Shown one piece after another: positions 44,778 through 57,229 of a stretch of 64,000 nucleotides of DNA. This DNA is from Gymnothorax reevesii (lineage: Eukaryota > Chordata > Actinopteri > Anguilliformes > Muraenidae). The translations under genes and the position numbers were made by a program. The stretch is from positions 46,722,501-46,786,500 of the forward strand of contig CM056573.1 in the NCBI GenBank assembly GCA_029721435.1, read 5' to 3'. The notes under the pieces were generated by a model. It saw only the letters and a list, made by a program, of their open reading frames with translations, was not told the origin of the DNA and ran no database searches. Positions within the stretch are counted from its first letter, which is position 1. Each line of letters begins with the position of its first letter.

Positions 44778-45099
44778 CAGTGGTTCTCAGTCTGGGGGCC
44801 AGAGACCCCAGGGGTCCCTGAAGGAGCTCAACTGGGTCCCACAGAAAAATAATGGAATATTTTAATTTGACTCTTATTTAGTTAGCCCACTGATAGAATG
44901 TATAATACTGACTATTCTGTTCAAGTTTCATTTTTCACAGTTAATCTGCCAACCTACAGTAAAAACAGTTATGGAATGATTAAATCTGATCAGACCACAG
45001 CTGTGGGCCAATATATCAATATCAGTATCAATATGGGGCCACAGCCTGATGTGAATCAAAAGGTGGGTCCTGAGCATCAAAAAGGTTGATAGCCAATGG
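44778..45099. mobile_element. hAT-type non-autonomous element
   Basis: Starts CAGTGGTTCTCAGTCTGGGG, the terminus of many vertebrate hAT (Charlie-like) elements. It ends GGTTGATAGCCAATG, a mutated inverse of that terminus (about 10 of 13 positions). No coding text and no surviving target duplication. Confidence 0.65.
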
Positions 45100-45590
45100 A
45101 AAAGCATAAGAAATATATTTACCTTGTGGAAATGTAATTAATATTTTCCTAATGACTAATGTACTATTTCCTCCTCCTGCAACCTATCCCCTGTTGATCA
45201 GTTTTCATTTTTATTACCTGCCCTGCCTGATCCGAGGATTATCAACGGTCCCCGAGGACAAAACATTAACTGCAATGCGCTTTGTTTCCAGCCATTAACA
45301 CCAGTTAGCTTACAACTCTCAAGAGCAGCATTGAAATGACTGATTTAATGATTGATGCGTTCATATTAAAATGCTTATGGTCTAGATGCCACTATTATGC
45401 TTATGTTATTATGATATAGACCTGGGAAATAAGGTTTTGGAAGTGAAATCCCAATTGTATTCTGTAACAAGGATTGTGATAATCAGCCCTAATGTCGTAA
45501 CCATCGAGGGTAGACTGACCTCAAGCTATTGTAAAACAATGGCATGTGCTCCTGTAGAAGTCTGTATGAAATCAACCTAGTTCTGAGAAA
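45100..45590. other. Non-coding stretch, nothing recognised
   Basis: Unique-looking sequence. The 64-codon ORF at 45386-45580 has no motif. Confidence 0.45.
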
Positions 45591-45739
45591 AACATTCACT
45601 GCACCTGCAAATGTCTCAATTGGCAAGTGAATTAGGTCAGAAATGAAAAAAGCACAGGCAATGCGGACGGCTAAGGCAATGTCACTGGGACACAGGCAAA
45701 AAAGGGCTTAAAAAGCATTAATATATAAGAGAGTCAGGT

Positions 45740-46290
45740 GAAAGAACATTTAGCAAGTAATTAAGTTAACTGGCATCAGGTGTGTAACATGATTGGCTAT
45801 AAAAGGGATGTCTTAGAGAAGCTGAGTCTCAGAAGTAAAGAGGGCCAGAGGATCGCTAACCTGTTAAGGCTTGCGTAAAAAATTTGTGGAATACTTTACA
45901 AACAATGTTCCTCAACATGTAATCCATGTTACGTAATCAACTGTCCGCTGTGCCATGCACCGATGCCACCTAAAATTCCACCATGCAAAAACGATGCCGT
46001 TGTTGAGCATGATCCAGAAGCGCCACCGTGTTCTGTGGGCTTAGGCTCATTTAAAATGGACTGTAGCAAAGTGGCAAAATGTCCTGTGGTCAGATGAGTC
46101 CAAATTTGACATTCTTGTTGGAAATCATGGGCGTCGTGTCCTCCGGGCTAAAGAGGAGAAAGACCATCTCTCCTGTTATCAGCATTCAGTTCAAAAACTG
46201 GCATATCTGATGGTATGGGGATGCATTAGTGCATATGGTGTGGGACACTAGCATGTTTTAAAAAGCACCATGAATGCTGAAAGGTATTAA
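45740..46290 (+). pseudogene. Tc1-like transposase relic (family A), internally deleted
   Basis: The 5' untranslated part (GGCTATAAAAGGGATGTCTT..GAGAAGCTGAGTCTC) and a mutated start region (GTAAAGAGGGCCAGAGGATC) are followed by about 60 codons of the N-terminus. Then comes a jump to the CTGTCCGCTGTGCCATGC segment. TGGTCAGATGAGTCCAAATT encodes WSDESKF with the first catalytic Asp intact, where the 22842 copy has WSDVS. It ends at a poly-A run (46289-46306) inside the gene, so the second Asp and Glu are absent. Confidence 0.8.
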
Positions 46291-46525
46291 AAAAAAAAAA
46301 AAAAAACATTTTTTGTCTTTAAAAGGCTAGTTTCAATTTAGCAACATAAAGCCAACACACCATAGTTTGAATATTTGAAGATAACGGCTTCACAAGTAAT
46401 ATAGCATCATTATTTTGTAGAAATCAGTTTTACGAAACTAAAACTGGAAACAACTTCACACTGTAAAAAGCAAGCAAACCCAAGCCAGTGACGCTGCGGC
46501 AACGTAGTCGACCGCAGGCCACTTG

Positions 46526-48318
46526 TTAAAGGATCCGTTACCTGGTATTTACACCCATTAAAAATAAGTGATTTAGGTCTAAAACATAATGTTTTGCGGT
46601 AATTTGCAAAAATTATGCAACATTTAGATTTATTTTGTCCTTTTTATCGAGCTAGTATTGCTCTCGTGAGAAAATTTCCAGATTTTGAATCGGCCGGAAG
46701 ATAGGGGCATGGCTGGGTGGAAGGCGTGGTGGGAGGAGGGAGGAGTGGCTTGAAAGCACCGCCATAGTAACACAACGTGTGACCTCACCATGCCTGAACC
46801 TATCGACCATTCTGGGTGGCTTTGATGTGATTCTGCCGTCTGAGTGTGATGCACTGAGCCCTGTGTGAGATGTACCTGCAAAATGGCCTGAAAACGAGGG
46901 GCATATAAATGCCACATGCAAGCTCACATTAGTACATCTAAGTTCCATGATTATATACTCAAGAGTAACACGCTGCGTTTGGACAGTATAAAAACACAAC
47001 AATATACCGCCATCCCTACTGAGCTAGCTAAGGTTAGCTTTTTGCGAGCAGAAATTTAGCATATGTTTGGAGTGTTATTTCGCCTGCTTACCGACATCAT
47101 AGCATAGTGTTTTTGACATCTATAGAATGGGCCTTTTGGAAAGCTCAGCTGAGCAAATTTTTTACAGGTAGCGAGTTCTGTGATTACTCTAACAAGTAGG
47201 ACAGGCGTGGTGAACACCTGATCTGCTTTCTGCATAAAAAATGCATTAAAAAATTTTACGATTGCACTATTTCAAATTATTCTAATTCGTTGACCAGCAC
47301 CTGTATATGTGGAAATAAAGAAGCAATATAGGAGACCTATATGCCCTCTATAAGCACAAACATGTACCTGAATTTGGCCTATATGTGGCATATGTGCATG
47401 TATGTGCATATATGTTCATATAGATTATTTCCATGTGGGTATTTCTTAGATAGCTAATGTTAGCTTTTTTCTAGTGGAAATTCAGTGTATGTTTAGAGCG
47501 TTATTTCGTCTGCTTATCCACATCATAGCATTTTTGCCATCTATAGATTCCTTAGATTGTCTAGTTTCATATGATGTATGTATCTGCGCTACAGCAATGG
47601 AAATACTGCATGTCGGGAGAACCCTCGGTTGTGAGGGTAACATTTACGTATTGGGTATACTGCCAAGTTTCTATACTCCATCCAATAGCTTACGGTAATG
47701 TAATGATAATATTGAAATTGGGGGAATAAAGTTGTCAGCTAATGCAAAAGTTGACATTTACAGACATTATTAAAGTGGCGGGTTCCATAGTGTTGGAACA
47801 ACTCTTTTTTCTAGCCGAAGGTTCTTTGCTAATCCAGCATTATACTGTCCCAAGTTTGCAAAACAGACTGGGGAGAAATGTTTGGTGCAGACAAACAGGC
47901 AGCTCGCTGGAGCAACAGGAACATTGCCAATGAAAATAAATGTTATCCAACTGTTCCTCAAAGCAGCATCACCAGATGGAGTGATAAAAATATTTTTATC
48001 TGGGTTTTGACAATCAACAACGGAACAGTTAGGTCCTCCGCTGCCCGTAGCTCTCATTTTTTTACACATGCTTGCCTCTGTTTAGGTTAGGCCAGTGGGA
48101 GTGGTTTTCCCCCCGCCTCTCCTCAGCTTCTCCTTGACGTCAACAAGAAGCCCAATCTGACATCGCATTTTTTCCCCCTCCAACTGAATTCAAGGGGGAG
48201 GAGGCCAGAGTGAAGTTCTTTGCCCGGAATCATGTCAGCTATTGTCAGTGACAGAGAAGATTGCGGTATACATGCAATAACCTGAAAAAAATTGATGTTC
48301 CGGTGATGGATCCTTTAA
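46526..48318 (-). mobile_element. Candidate DNA transposon with THAP gene
   Basis: The left TTAAAGGATCCGTTACCTG and right CCGGTGATGGATCCTTTAA form an inverted pair (16 of 19 positions) 1.79 kb apart. The enclosed minus-strand THAP ORF at 47770-48069 lies close to the right end, where the 5' end of a minus-strand gene should be. No catalytic transposase domain was recognised in 46540-47760. Flanking 8-mers differ, so no target duplication is seen. The unit could also be two separate repeats. Confidence 0.4.
47770..48069 (-). CDS. THAP zinc-finger domain ORF
   Basis: A 99-codon uninterrupted frame holds a complete THAP (C2CH) DNA-binding domain. It has NCSVVDC (Cys-x4-Cys, residues about 15-20), NSWITFIF with the conserved Trp (about 39), and VCTKHFSPVCF with the Cys-x2-His pair (about 60-70). 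VVPTLW (about 90-95) is the final AVPTIF-like proline motif. THAP domains occur in P-element-type transposases and in cellular regulators. The frame ends after the domain, so this is either one exon or a truncated gene. Its place inside a candidate inverted-repeat element favours transposon origin. Integrity of the domain is notable among so many decayed genes. Confidence 0.65.
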   Translation of the reverse strand: MCKKMRATGSGGPNCSVVDCQNPDKNIFITPSGDAALRNSWITFIFIGNVPVAPASCLFVCTKHFSPVCFANLGQYNAGLAKNLRLEKRVVPTLWNPPL

Positions 48319-48413
48319 TGGTTATGCCGCCAGTTGAGACAACACTGATCACTTGCTAGGTATAGTAAATCAGCTTTTAATCTTGGCGTAGAAGTAGCTA
48401 AGTAAAAAAGCAC

Positions 48414-48755
48414 TCACCTAGCTAGCCGGTGCGAAAATGCATGATGTGGCGGGCTAGCTTTATGCAAACTCAAGCAAGCTGATTTCATTATATTAGGCAC
48501 AACATCATCATCACCACAATATGACTTTGGCACCACACTAAACACTTGAGCTCCATCAACAAGAGCTCGAAGCTCCTCCACTCTGCCAGTAACAGGCAAG
48601 CCCCTGTCAAGTAAGTAGTGCTGCAGGCGATTCCTTTTCCACAGATAAATCTCAGTGTAGGACTGCTTTGCCGCCATTCCTGCACTGTAAATACCAGGAG
48701 CGAGTGTGTCAACGTGGTTTTGTTTATGTACCTTGACCTCTGACCCTTTGTACAA
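48414..48755 (-). CDS. SAP-like ORF, probable first exon of a fish mobile-element gene
   Basis: The likely start is the second ATG, beginning MAAKQSYTEIYLWKRNRLQ. Residues LWKRNRLQHYLLDRGLPVTG and then RVEELRALV match the two-helix SAP motif (short DNA-binding type, with Gly before the second helix). After the motif the frame continues about 45 residues with VPKSYCGDDDVVPNIM and no known domain. SAP-led proteins of this form occur in repeated fish gene families of mobile-element origin. No downstream catalytic domain was found, so it is an exon or a remnant. Confidence 0.45.
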   Translation of the reverse strand: MYKGSEVKVHKQNHVDTLAPGIYSAGMAAKQSYTEIYLWKRNRLQHYLLDRGLPVTGRVEELRALVDGAQVFSVVPKSYCGDDDVVPNIMKSACLSLHKASPPHHAFSHRLAR

Positions 48756-48823
48756 GGCCCCAGCACAGCGGAACTGTGAGCTCGCTTATCCGTTGCACAT
48801 TTCTCCCTAATTTCAAGACACAT

Positions 48824-49141
48824 TTCAAATCATGCCGACATTAGATAACACTGGACCTTATTTTTAACATCGCCCATAACTTATCTTTTGAGCCTCTTCC
48901 ACGAACGGGATTCCAGAGAACAAATTCTTGCTTGTTTGCTTGATTGCTTGTGGCCGTTCCCCATCCAGGAGAGGCGCTAGAGCACCATGGATCTGAAAAC
49001 ACTCAAATGTGTCGTTTTGAGAGCCACTGGTAATCGACCTATTCTGTCGTTTTGGCATGAGAATTTGTTGCAGCATTACTATAATTGGAAAACCTGTCAA
49101 TAAAGGAAGTTGACTGTGAACTAGCCAGGACTAGATATTGT
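48824..49141. other. Non-coding stretch, nothing recognised
   Basis: Short minus ORF at 48864-49100 without motif. Confidence 0.4.
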
Positions 49142-49287
49142 TATACTCTTCCAAAAAAGAAACTATACAAATATTGAATTATTGATTAGACTTTCTTTTC
49201 AATATGTTTTCCACATTTGTCAAAACATTTCATGTATAACAAATTGATGCTAACAACAATGTATAGTTTCTTTTTTGGAAGAGTATA
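49142..49287. mobile_element. Tc1/mariner MITE, perfect 27-bp inverted termini
   Basis: TATACTCTTCCAAAAAAGAA and then ACTATAC at 49142-49168 is exactly the reverse complement of 49261-49287. The outermost TA on each side fits a TA target duplication. The 146-bp element has no ORF. Perfect termini suggest recent movement. Confidence 0.85.
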
Positions 49288-51890
49288 TAAAGGGATTTTC
49301 TTTGGCCACCACTATCTTTGTGAAGTCCAGCTTCTCGAAGGGAAATTAGAGCAAGCTTATGCCCATTGGTATATCCGAGTTTCCCATTTTGTTGAAGCAA
49401 TCAACAGCCGCACACAGAGGCATTACCACTGATTTTGTCACTCAGGTTCTCATAATAGTTGGTGATTTCGGACTTTGATCATTCTGTGTAAAATGAAGCT
49501 GCAGCACGAGAGATAATCAAGACTAATTTATATACACTTTATATAGATCAGCTAATTTCTTGGTGTCCAAGCACGTCAAAATATCCGGGACATTGCCACA
49601 GAAAGTATTTTGGATTAGCTAAAATATAGGAATTGTGGCATTCTTGAACTTCTGCAAGTTAGTTGTATCTCAGAGGTTTGAGGTTTGATTACTTAGTACA
49701 TAAGAACCGCAGAAATTCGCAAAAGATATTTATCGAATGAGAAGAACGTGTTCTTTTTTTGGCTTAGAGCTGAAAAAAGGGTTTTTTTTTTCTATAATAA
49801 CAATGTTGTTTTGAAACTGAGGACACTAATTGCTGGAGTTTCAAACACAGAAATTATTTCCATTCTGGCCAGGTATAGATCTTCAGATGGTCATCAGTCC
49901 ACGGTCTCCATTGTCGTATTTTGAGCTTCAGTATCAACTTCGTTTTCAATAGGAAACAGGCCCAGGATGCAGGCCACACTTTGTGTCAATGAAGCCACAC
50001 TGTTGTAATATGTGCATAGTGTGGCTTGGTGGTATCCTATTGGAATAAGCAGGGGTGTCCCTAAAAATGATGAAATGATAAAAGAGTTCAGAGAACAGTC
50101 AAATGAAGGAGTTTGTTATTAGGAATACAGTAATGGCAAAAGGGGAAGGAGTCTGGAGTCAGAAGAGCACAATTCAGTTCAGAATGTTTTGTGGAAAGGG
50201 TAAGGGGCGTGTCCGCACCCGGCCAGTGGAGTCCCGAGGCAGAAGCCAGATGTTGTTCACCCTCGCCTGAGCTGAACTGTCAGATTGCAGCTCTTAAATA
50301 CATTGTTTGCCATACTTGATGCACTGGCATGTGTCCATGTGTTCCATCGCTGATGTAATAGGTTACTCGGTATGACTCGGGATATGGTCGGCAGTTCCTG
50401 TTCGAAGCTGTCAACAGAATTGATTTTCTGTCATTGGGGATTGATTCAGCAGAAAGAAATGTGTATTTGTATGATTTGCTTTGTTCTAGCTTGGCCATGA
50501 AAATTTTGGTCATGTCGTAGGGTTTATATATTTAAGAGGACTTATAGTAAAGCAAACATTTTTCCAAGACATTCACTTTTTGAAGTAAGGATTATTATCA
50601 AAATAATTCTATCAGAAATTGCAACTTAAACACTGAGATTCTGTGGCATCACATCAGCGGTTGCCTTGGCAACGGCTGTTTTAATGAATATATAGATACT
50701 TAGAGAAACACAGTTATTGAGATAACTAAACGGTGTTTGGTTATAATTTCAGCTGTAATGTGAAGGGGAAAAAATATTCGTAATGTCACCACTGAGCTTT
50801 TTTTTCCAGGTTTCTATGTTCTAGTATTGATTTTGAACCCGTAAATCAATGTTGGCAGGAAACAGCTAATTATATATGCATATTTTGATTTACTCATATT
50901 CAGAGTTACATATTACAAAAAGAGCTTTAAACAGCCATAGATCATCATAAAATGAAGAAAACTGCCAAATATGAAATTAATTGGATGTACAGTTGCTGAG
51001 AAATCTGTATTTTCTTGTTGAAAATCTGTATCTTAGAAAAATGTGATTTTAGTTTGGCAGTAATAATGTGTTCGAAGTTTGACTGTTATGTTCTCAGGAG
51101 GAATACATTTAGTATTTAGTTTTTTGTGGTTTTTAGGATTTTTTTTTCACCTCCTTAAAAGGCACCAGCCTCATAAGTAACTCCCTCTTCTTCAATCAGT
51201 GTTTATTCCCTAGTTTTACGTGCTTCTCGAGCGTCTATTTATTTCTAGTGCGCGTTTTTCACTCTGCTTCGCACCTTTTCTGTCCATGTCGTGATTGCCT
51301 TTCATTGACTGTGCCCCTGCCTTTATACCAAGTTTCATACGAATGGAGGCAATTCCTCACTGGCCATCATTGAAAGGCACCACACACCACACACATAGCT
51401 GTTTCAGCCTTGAAGTCAGTGTTCGTGACGAATGTTCCCTTCGGAACACGACTCCATTTTACTGACTATTTGAAGGACTACTTCCTGTTCTTACCTCAAA
51501 ACTAAAATTTTAAACCAAAATTGGCATTTTGCTTAGCTGTAGGTCCGTTTTACCAATCAAAGGAGACCGCATTTCTAAAAGGCATGCAGGTCACTGGATG
51601 GGAGGAGGAAATGAAGAGGGCGTGAGGGTTGTGACATACTAGCACCCTTCTGTGCCAATTTTGCCTTCACAAATGCAGCCCCAGCCCATGACAGACTCTG
51701 ACTTGTGAACATGTCCATTATAGAAGCATTGAGGCAGTGCTGTCTGATTGCTCAAGTCAGGGACAGCAAACGCAGGTAGGTGGCCTCACCTTTTATGCTC
51801 AGGAATTGCTCCAGTATATCTGCCTATCCTGCCAGTCCCCCGGTCATGATCAGACACATCTTCACTGTTCATTACTGTATACTGAACTCT
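49288..51890. other. Non-coding stretch, nothing recognised
   Basis: Mostly unique AT-rich sequence. The ORF at 50280-50513 (minus) has no motif. A short A/G-rich piece at 50000-50280 resembles LTR-like text but lacks ends. Confidence 0.45.
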
Positions 51891-51969
51891 ATAATCGACT
51901 CTTGATGGAACTGCTTGTTACTGCCATTCCTGGGTCTACTAATGGCTCTGTTATACCTGTCATGCTTGG

Positions 51970-52640
51970 ATATAAAACTAGCATCCCCAAAAGAGCCAGT
52001 TGTTAACATGGAACCTGAGGCTTGCTGCTTTGTGAAAAACTGTGAAAAGGAAGCCATATATCTAAAACATCCAGACAAACTTTAGTCTTCTCTGGGCTTC
52101 GGCACACCTGAAATCGATTGACACACAGTGGAAGCATGCGCTGGTGTCTGTTCTATCAACCTATCAAATAGTTTATCGTAATAATGGACAGTAGAGGTTG
52201 TTTCCAGCACCAGTTTCAAAAGCTAGTGTCTTTCATGGCATGCGGGTGTGTAAGTGCCAATAGCATGGATAACTTGAACACTTGTGTTGGTATCATTGAT
52301 GCTGAAGGACACGTACCTATATTTTGGAGCAGCATATGCTTTTTTCTTGATATCATTTATGACTTTTGGGCACTACAGCTTATTTCAATGAGATAACAGC
52401 ATGCTACATTCTGCTTGGATTCCTAATCCGAGAGTGCGGCTGCTGGACTGACCTACTAGTTGTACAGACCTGTCTCCCATTGAATATATGTGGTGTTTTA
52501 AGAAGTGCAAATTATGGACCATGAAGACCTTGGATGACTATCAAGGAAGAATGGACAAAAGTCATAAAAACCAGGACTTTTCTGGGAAGTGTTGCTAGTA
52601 CAACTGTGTACTTTCTAAAAATCCAACAGTGAACCCAGAT
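51970..52640 (+). pseudogene. Old Tc1-like transposase relic
   Basis: LKHPDK-type text near 52058 is followed by LVSFMACGCVSANSMDNL (about 52220-52272) and GIIDAEGHVPI. These match the central Tc1 region that normally reads MVWGCVS..., then ...I.AE.Y. Further on, WRIMK- and LDDYQGRM-like pieces are recognisable only loosely. The first Asp (WSDE) and QQDN motifs are no longer readable. No termini were identified. It is clearly older than families A and B here. Confidence 0.65.
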
Positions 52641-53970
52641 TGATTGCTCATATCAAAATCTGGGAGGAGATATTTATAGCCAGTTGCAATGCATGATATG
52701 TCATGAGTCCTCAGAAGGTAGCAGGCAAATAAAAAATTTTTCTCTCTGGCCAATTCAAGCATTTTGCTGAATTTATCTGAATTTATGCTGGCGGCTTCAT
52801 TTGAAGTTGCCCATAAACAATTTTTGCTCAGTGTTCCAGGAAAATTAACATATTTGTTTTTACATGTATTGATTCCATTTCAGGCTGGCTAATGTCTATA
52901 TTTTGTTGTTAATTTGTAATTCTGGTGTGGCATGACATTGGGGACATAATGAGGATTTGGGGGGGGTGGTCGTGGCTGGGGTGATAATAATCAGAAGGCC
53001 GGGACCATTACTGTCCATCAGCATGAAGTTGGGGTAAGTGTCTGAGGTGGATGCAGAGCTGCAAGTTGTGGAGGCTGTGACGTTGCCATCATTTGACAAT
53101 CCTTCTGAACCGCATTTGATGTTTTTGAAGGAATAATAAGCATTGCTGTTTAAATAAGGACCACCACCATATTAAACCTTTAACAACAGGGAAAAGGAAT
53201 AACATTTTTCCAGATAACTAGGTACAAGGGGTCACCAGTATTTTGCCTACATTTATATTGGCCTGCATCAGGAAAAAAGATTTGGTTTTGCTGTTTACCT
53301 GTGAACCCTGTGGGCAGATGTTATAAATCTACAGCTAATGCAGAAGACATACACTCTGGTGTTATTAATAGGCAGTAGTGAATGCGTATCTTTCTAATGT
53401 TGCATATTGACGTTGCGAGTGCAGGTTCATCAGTCACACTTCCAAGTTCAGCGACAACAGCCTTTCATCACCTTTAAAATTAGCCTTCTGTCATGTCGCT
53501 AAAGTTTATCTGCTTTGAGCTGCAGTTGATTGCTCATATCACTGCAATCACAGAAGGAAAATAAGTTGAATAATGATAGATTGATCATTCACTCAATATA
53601 TGGAGATAATTAACTTGTGAGAAATAACCTAGAAAAGCTTTATCAATTATATCTTTATAAATATATGAGGATGCCATTGGCCCCATCAAGCAAACACATA
53701 TCCCAGAATTCCACAGTCCTTGATGGCCCTTTAAGGTAAATGTGATAATGTAGTGTACACTTACTGAGATCTTGGTGAAAAATGCATTAACATGAATTAT
53801 TGCAGTCATAGCATTGAAATTTATCACAAATTGATCAAAATTCATCCTTTAGTGGTTATAGATGCCCATATCAAAATTTTTTAAGATTCCAATTATGTTT
53901 TAAAATTGTAAAAAAATTTTGCGTTGACATCTGCAGCATCAGGTGCAGCGGCGGATGCGTAAATCCATAA
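52641..53970. other. Non-coding stretch, nothing recognised
   Basis: AT-rich and unique-looking. The minus ORFs at 52896-53099 and 53585-53845 have no motif. Confidence 0.45.
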
Positions 53971-53976
53971 TATATC

Positions 53977-54745
53977 TGTCACGTCCTGAATATTTTCTTA
54001 ATTGTTTTCTCACGCAATCCAGCCGTCCTCATCAGTTTCTCTTTTGGTTCCCTAATTCAGTGTCCCTCAAACCTATCCTGGAGGCCCACCTGTCCTACTT
54101 GTTTTAGATCTCTCCCTACTGCAGCACACGTGATTCAAACGATCAGGCTGTCATCAATCAGCTTTAGGGGGTGATTAACGAGCTGATCATTTGAATCACC
54201 TGTGCTGAAGCAGGGAGAGATCTAAAGCATGCAGGACAGGTGGGCCTCCAGGAGAGGGTTGGGGAACACTGATCTAATTGGTTCTCATTGTTTAATTATT
54301 GTCTGGTACAGACCTCCCTTTTGCTCTCTCTCACCTGTTTCCTTTTGCTTATTGTCATCTTGCGTATTGTTGCTAGATTGGTGCCTCCTGTACTCAGTGC
54401 ATAATGTAAAGAAAGCAAGTAATTATTTCTCAGGGAAATTCTTTCCAGCGTCAGCGGTCCTGGCTTCTTCCAGTCCGTCCTCCACCCCAGTTTGTAGGTC
54501 TTTACCTGCTCGGCGTGCCCTGGTTCGTTCGGCTTGCTGTTCCAGTTTTTGACCTCAGACCAGTTCCTTTGGCTTCGCTCTGCCTATGTTCCTCTGGTCC
54601 AGTTCACCTCCACCTGACCTCTAGCCATCTTCTGATAATTTTTCTACGAAAAGCCTTTGTGTTACTGTTCCTCTATTTATTTCAAGAGGTCATTTCAGCT
54701 AAATCTGTAATCTGCGCCTGCTCCTTTGTTCGAAAATTTCTGACA
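53977..54745 (+). mobile_element. Solo LTR-like element with nested hAT MITE
   Basis: Starts TGTCACGTCCTGAATA and ends AATTTCTGACA, giving TGTCA/TGACA inverted ends. The CT-rich body is typical of fish gypsy LTRs. The flanks ATATC and ATCCC agree only partly, so a target duplication is not proven. Removing the MITE at 54058-54271 leaves about 550 bp, similar to the LTR at 61650. Confidence 0.6.
54058..54271. mobile_element. hAT foldback MITE with 8-bp target duplication (6/8)
   Basis: A palindrome of about 60-bp arms. The left CAGTGTCCCTCAAACCTATC and then CTGGAGGCCCACCTGTCC pairs with the right GGACAGGTGGGCCTCCAGG and then AGAGGGTTGGGGAACACTG. Flanks are CCCTAATT (54050-54057) and ATCTAATT (54272-54279). 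Confidence 0.85.
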
Positions 54746-57229
54746 ATCCCCGAAAGTAATATTTGAGGATATTATCGTGGTTTAGCTATATAACGCTCAA
54801 AGTCTCCGGCAAAAAATTTGCTCATAAAATATGGTTTGTAACATTCTCCATGAATCTGCAGAATAGGCTAATATTTTTTATATACAAAAGTCAAATGAAC
54901 AACCACTCAAGATGTCCTGCTTATCATTAGAGCTGTTTTTTTTATCTCAATTTAACATTGATGAATTACTGGCCAGAGCTTCAGATATCAGATATAATCC
55001 TGCCAGAGTCGATGTACTCTTCATCAACAATCACACTACACAGAGATGTTTTCATTGTATGAGACTGTCATTAGGAATGAAGATCAATCGGTTATTTGTG
55101 AATAGGCTGAAAAACACTCACAAGGCTATCTGATTATTAATATAACTGATATATTTATATGCCAGATAGTGCTAGTTCTTTTGCTTTTGATGGGGTGACA
55201 AAATATTTTTCCTATCCTATTCCTAATTGGCCCCTCACACAGGAAAAGCACATTATGCTGGCACTAATGACTGTCATGGACAGGTAGGCCATGGCTTTGG
55301 GAATCTATTCTCTCTGACAATCACCTCTACAAAGAGCCTTCAAAACACAACATCATTGCAAACAAATGACATTTTTTTTTTCTAACAGTAAAAAAAAACA
55401 TCATTGAAATCAGAAAGTTCATTTACAAAGGACTAGCTGTCGCAATCACAGCAATAATGTAGTAGTTTGGAGAAAAAAAGGGTAATTGGTTTGGTAAAGA
55501 TCGCTTTCCATCACACCATAAAGCACTACACAATAGAAAAGGTCGCCAATTAAGCAATCATGAATACCAAGTACCATAGCTGATGAAAATAGGCCAGTGG
55601 TTTAAATAGATTTGCAAGCAATTTACCTTTTCACAATGTTGGCAATCTGATGCAATTTGCTTGCAATTTTGTCTGCTTTCAGTAGCACTCCAAGCTGACA
55701 CTACACAGACCAAATGGCAAAGAGGAGCGCATAGAAAATGTAAAACTATCTTGGCTGCATCAAGGTACCAGAATGGCGCTTCATCAGGAAAATTACAACA
55801 ATTAACATAAGTGCTGAAAAATCAACACTTTAAATGTCAGCGGTGAGGGTTTAGCTGGGGACAGGCGAGGGTGCGAGGTGTCCATGCAGACAGACTCGCC
55901 GTTCAGCATGAAGCAATCACCGACTGTCCTTTGCCACTGATGGCTTCACAATTGCTGTGACATTCTCAGAGTCTAAGGCCAGTCTCTCTTCACGACAAAC
56001 TATTTTTTTCATCTCCCTTTCTTGATTTTCTGTCGGCAAATTCCTGACAACCCTGTCAACACTTATAATTTTTTTTTTCTCTTGGTTTTGTGACTCAAGA
56101 TTTATGGCAAGCATGTATGTAAAGTTCTCAACATCAGGGAGACTACATGCCCAATCAGCTGTGCAATATAATTATGAATGTTCAGTCAACTCTGAGTTCG
56201 TTTAGAGCACTGTCATATACTGCGAGGATTGACACAGAAACAGTTTGCTGAGTACATTGCCATATCTTAAAGAAAGCAAGAATGTCATAAAATTATGCAA
56301 GATATAAGACTATAAGTCTGAGTTGGCTTGAGCAACTTTCACTCTTAAAATGTTTTCAAAGTGTGTCCTTACCTAGGGCATTCCCAACAAGAACCTTGAC
56401 AACTGGTTCGCTCAATGCATGGGCCAGGAGATTCTACAAACTTATTAAGATCCTTGAGTGGCTGCTCACTATTTTGAAAGGTGAAAGTTTAAAAAGAAGT
56501 GGCAATACGCATAGATATACAGCTGAGACACATAATATTGCTGTGGTAAATGTGTGTTTACATATATGTGCTATCAGGAAGCTATTTTGTAGAAGTATGT
56601 CTTGTGTATCGCATGGCTACAATAAAGGTTGCAGCCAATGTAGTCTTTTTATGTCTAAGATGCTTGTGGTGTGTAGCGGGCACAGTGCATTTCTAGCCAA
56701 GTCTCTCTGATAGGGAATATTCCTGCTCGCTCAGTAGGAATATTGTCTGAAGTCTCAATCAAACAGAATTACTCTAAGTAATTCAAGGTAACATGCAGCA
56801 TACTACTTTATAGCACTGAAAATAATTGATCATCACAAAAGAAACTGAATTAAAGTGCAGGGCTCTGAAATGAACATATTTATTAATTTTTATAAGGAAG
56901 AAATCCATATTAAGGGAATATTGGAGCAAATATCAACAAATAGTGAGCTAATAGAGGATATTGACTCATTCTAATTGATGAAACGTAGTAAAAGGGTTTT
57001 GTGCTGAAAGTGAAGCAAGTTGTCCCTTCAGGAAAATACTCCATGTGCTTTATCTTTTGGTAATTAGATTGCTATTTAGTGTAATATTCTCCTGTCTTTT
57101 GCGTCATAGAAGTGTCAGTCTTACCATTATTAGAATAAAGACTTAAGTATGAACTTATAAAGCTTTACTGTAGTGAAGCTTTTCACTTCTGAAAGACAAG
57201 ATTTTACAACAAAACATTCTCAACACCAA
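54746..57229. other. Non-coding stretch; possible conserved segments
   Basis: No repeats or domains were recognised. The segments 54900-55140 and 55190-55480 have even complexity and could be conserved non-coding elements. ORFs such as 56363-56710 lack motifs. Confidence 0.3.
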
